From CAVWDI01 sp963793095 (GTDB taxonomy: Bacteria; Chloroflexota; Anaerolineae; Anaerolineales; UBA4823), in the NCBI GenBank assembly GCA_963793095.1, contig CAWBYY010000008.1, positions 1 to 64,000 of the forward strand: a stretch of DNA of 64,000 nt, written 5' to 3'. How positions within the stretch are numbered: position 1 is the first letter of the stretch; each line of letters begins with the position of its first letter. A program made the translations under genes and the position numbers. Positions 62,078-64,000 of this stretch are shown piece by piece. The notes beneath the pieces were generated by a model. It worked only from the letters and a program-made list of their open reading frames with translations. It was not told the DNA's origin and did no database searches.

Positions 62078-63793
62078 ATGCAGACAGGTTTTTCTATTTA
62101 TTATGGCAGGGATATTGAAGCGGAGATCACCCGCCTTCAGAGGCTGGTTGAAAATTCTCCATCGATCCGGACTTTATACCCGCCGCGCTGGCTGGCGATT
62201 AACCTGCTTGAAGGGGACCAAAATCTAAGAGAAAGACTGCCCCAGCTTGAAGGCGGGCAGGTGGTGCTGACGGAAGTCGATAATGCGGTTGAGCGTTTGG
62301 AACAGATCTACCCGGATGAGATTGACATCATTATCGCCGATAACCGTTATGGCTGGATTAACGGGCTGGTGCGGGAAGCGGTCAGGCGCACCGGCCCCGA
62401 AAGCCGCACGCTGACCGACAGGATCGATAATATTGTCACTAACCGAATGCTGGGCATCCCGGTATTCTTTATTTCGATGTGGCTTGTTTTTATGCTGGTG
62501 ACGGAACTTTCGGTTCCCTACCTGAACTGGATCGAAAGCGTTATCAACGGCCCTGTAACAGAATGGATCGCCTCAATTCTGGCTTCAATCGGATTATCCG
62601 GCACCTGGTTAGAAAGCCTGATCCTGGATGGGATTATCGTCGGGGTTGGGGGTGTGCTGGTTTTTGTTCCGGTATTGATGTTCCTGTACATATCGCTCTC
62701 AATCCTTGAGGATTCGGGTTACATGGCCAGGGCTGCATTTGTGATGGACCGCTTGATGCAGGCAATCGGGCTGCATGGAAAAAGTTTCCTGCCGATGCTG
62801 GTAGGTTTTGGGTGCTCTGTCCCCGCTTTTTATGCCACCCGGACCCTCGAGAATGAAAAGGACCGGGTGCTTACCGGGCTACTGGTGCCTTTTATGAGCT
62901 GCGGGGCGCGTTTGCCCGTTTATGTTTTATTTGCGGCGATTTTCTACCCCAGGAATGCCGGGATGGTGGTTTTCAGCATGTATCTGGTTGGAATACTGGT
63001 TGCGGTACTGCTAGGAATTATTCTGAAAAACTCCCTGTTTAAAGGCAAAGAAAAATCAATATTTGTAATGGAACTCCCGCCTTACCGGATGCCAACCTTC
63101 CGGGGTATCTGGCGCCATACCTGGGACCGGACCGGATCGTTCATCAAAAATGCCTGGACTCTGATCATGGCGGTATCGATCGTCCTGTGGATTTTGCTGG
63201 CTATCCCGGCGCCCGGGAACGCGGGATCACCCGGGCAGGCCGATGTGGATAACAGCGTTTTCGCTTCGGTTTCGGGTTTAATCGCGCCGGTCTTAAGGCC
63301 GCTGGGGTTTGGCACCTGGGAGGCGGCTGGCTCGCTCGTGACCGGTTTTGTGGCGAAAGAGGTGGTTGTGAGCACCATGGCGCAGATCTACGGGGTGGAT
63401 GAGATCCCTCAAGAAACTGCGGATACGACCTTCCTGCAGGATGTTTGGGCGATAGTCGCGGGTTTTTTCCGGGCTACAATCGATACAATCAAGACGATCC
63501 CAAAAATCTTCGGGATCGATTTCTTCGAGCAAGAGCCGGAAGCAGATTCTTCCGCCCTGATGACCTCTGTCTATAAAAGTTTTCAGGTTTCCAGCGGCGG
63601 GCATGGCGCCCTGGCGGGCCTGGCGTTTATGGTTTTTGTGTTAATTTACACACCGTGTATGGTCGCGATTGCAGCTGAGAGGCAGGAGCTGGGGATGAAA
63701 TGGACCTGGATAAGCATCATCGGGCAGCTTGGGCTGGCCTGGGTGCTGGCATTTATCGTGTTTCAGGGTGGGTTGGCGCTTGGGTTGGGATGA
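62078..63793 (+). CDS. feoB: FeoB membrane-domain protein
   Basis: A 571-aa membrane protein. The N-terminal 100 residues (IYYGRDIEAEITRLQRLVE and so on) match the helical segment that in whole FeoB follows the GTPase. The transporter core has two Gate motifs: LVGFGCSVPAFYATRTLENE, and SCGARLPVY, then EVVVSTMAQIYG and YTPC near the C-terminus. It transports Fe2+ across the cytoplasmic membrane and needs the GTPase encoded upstream. No ribosome site is obvious before the ATG. Confidence 0.9.
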   Translation: MQTGFSIYYGRDIEAEITRLQRLVENSPSIRTLYPPRWLAINLLEGDQNLRERLPQLEGGQVVLTEVDNAVERLEQIYPDEIDIIIADNRYGWINGLVREAVRRTGPESRTLTDRIDNIVTNRMLGIPVFFISMWLVFMLVTELSVPYLNWIESVINGPVTEWIASILASIGLSGTWLESLILDGIIVGVGGVLVFVPVLMFLYISLSILEDSGYMARAAFVMDRLMQAIGLHGKSFLPMLVGFGCSVPAFYATRTLENEKDRVLTGLLVPFMSCGARLPVYVLFAAIFYPRNAGMVVFSMYLVGILVAVLLGIILKNSLFKGKEKSIFVMELPPYRMPTFRGIWRHTWDRTGSFIKNAWTLIMAVSIVLWILLAIPAPGNAGSPGQADVDNSVFASVSGLIAPVLRPLGFGTWEAAGSLVTGFVAKEVVVSTMAQIYGVDEIPQETADTTFLQDVWAIVAGFFRATIDTIKTIPKIFGIDFFEQEPEADSSALMTSVYKSFQVSSGGHGALAGLAFMVFVLIYTPCMVAIAAERQELGMKWTWISIIGQLGLAWVLAFIVFQGGLALGLG

Positions 63794-63866
63794 TGGTTTG
63801 GGATAAAATCACCAGCAAGTACCCCTCATCCGCTGCGCATAGATATTTAACGCTTGAGAGTTAGGC

Positions 63867-64000
63867 ATGCTGCAGAGAATTCTGAATCAGATCCGCAAAT
63901 CGGAAGGCACAGTCAGCCTGGACGAACTGAGCCGTAAACTGGGAGTTGAAACCAGCGCCCTGGAAGGGATGCTGGACTACTGCGTCCGGAAAGGCATACT
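63867..64000 (+). CDS. FeoC-like small winged-helix protein, cut by window end
   Basis: The first 44 residues, MLQRILNQIRKSEGTVSLDE and onward through LSRKLGVETSALEGMLDYCV, have the layout of FeoC-like winged helices. FeoC proteins often end feo operons and protect FeoB or sense iron through Fe-S cysteines; one Cys is visible in this part. The frame is open at the window edge. It lies about 73 nt after feoB. Confidence 0.75.
   Translation, partial: MLQRILNQIRKSEGTVSLDELSRKLGVETSALEGMLDYCVRKGI

Overview
The window looks like a stretch of a Chloroflexota chromosome, probably class Anaerolineae, from an environmental or metagenome-derived genome. This is an inference from gene content: a split FeoB, paired Tm-1-like (UPF0261) and PEP-hydrolase-like TIM-barrel genes, very large cyclase/NB-ARC/TPR and LuxR/NB-ARC/TPR regulators, DUF2252, and many small secreted or membrane proteins. 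Genes sit on both strands in short operons. GTG and TTG starts are frequent, and at least one promoter sits so close to its start codon that a near-leaderless mRNA is likely. I found no rRNA gene, no convincing complete tRNA, no CRISPR array and no transposase.

Layout. 1-4.2 kb: a thiol/disulfide and Fe-S redox cluster (VKOR, membrane thioredoxin, CcdA, thioredoxin-like protein with a CxC motif, two paralogous CxxCx4Cx16C Fe-S proteins, a zinc-ribbon protein, a small CxxC thioredoxin and a 48-aa ORF). 4.5-7.7 kb: a methyltransferase, a glycoside hydrolase and a flavodoxin. 7.9-12.0 kb: a PadR regulator followed by a complete FecBCD-type metal-chelate ABC importer and a THEP1-like NTPase. 12.2-15 kb: an AT-rich decayed zone with a PAS-protein remnant, an internally deleted membrane-protein gene and small ORFs. 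15-21.4 kb: a class C beta-lactamase-fold hydrolase, a CPBP protease, a SpoIIE phosphatase carrying an integrase-like N-terminal domain, YqhA, a K+ channel and a frameshifted DUF2252 gene. 21.6-27.3 kb: the UPF0261/TIM-barrel pair, a lipoprotein hydrolase, DegV and a tandem cupredoxin-like lipoprotein. 27.5-34 kb: two giant STAND-type ATPase regulators. 34-38.5 kb: a 5'-truncated cd1 nitrite reductase fragment (nirS), a DUF1858 redox protein, a DUF7768-like protein, a two-domain VOC protein and a membrane-fused sulfite-oxidase-type molybdoenzyme. 38.9-44.2 kb: a YCII protein, a flavodoxin, an intricate palindromic repeat, a triple-domain membrane phosphodiesterase and a helical secreted protein. 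44.3-51 kb: a two-component system, an F420/FMN-type oxidase paralogue and an acyltransferase, all interrupted by single-base frameshifts. 51-57.5 kb: TIGR00266, a cyclase, YIP1, DinB, an arginase-fold protein, cold shock protein and a UbiA/CtaB prenyltransferase. 57.8-60.1 kb: guaA-xpt (purine salvage and GMP synthesis). 60.2-64 kb: an iron-uptake operon, DtxR-FeoA-FeoA-FeoB(G)-FeoB(TM)-FeoC-like, with a perfect palindrome over the predicted transcription start.

Recurring themes. Five genes are each split by what reads as one inserted or missing base, and four of the five fall within 45.5-50.9 kb. That indicates either consensus errors in the assembly or local gene decay. A dispersed intergenic repeat occurs in three clear copies (7.8, 25.1 and 30.6 kb); two of them end in a hairpin with a compensatory base-pair change. 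No single gene block is a proven new system. The best candidates for undescribed biology are the N-terminal redox cluster, the integrase-SAM/GAF/SpoIIE fusion, the four-TM/phosphodiesterase/YIP1 fusion, the ABC importer linked to a THEP1 NTPase, and the structured repeat family.
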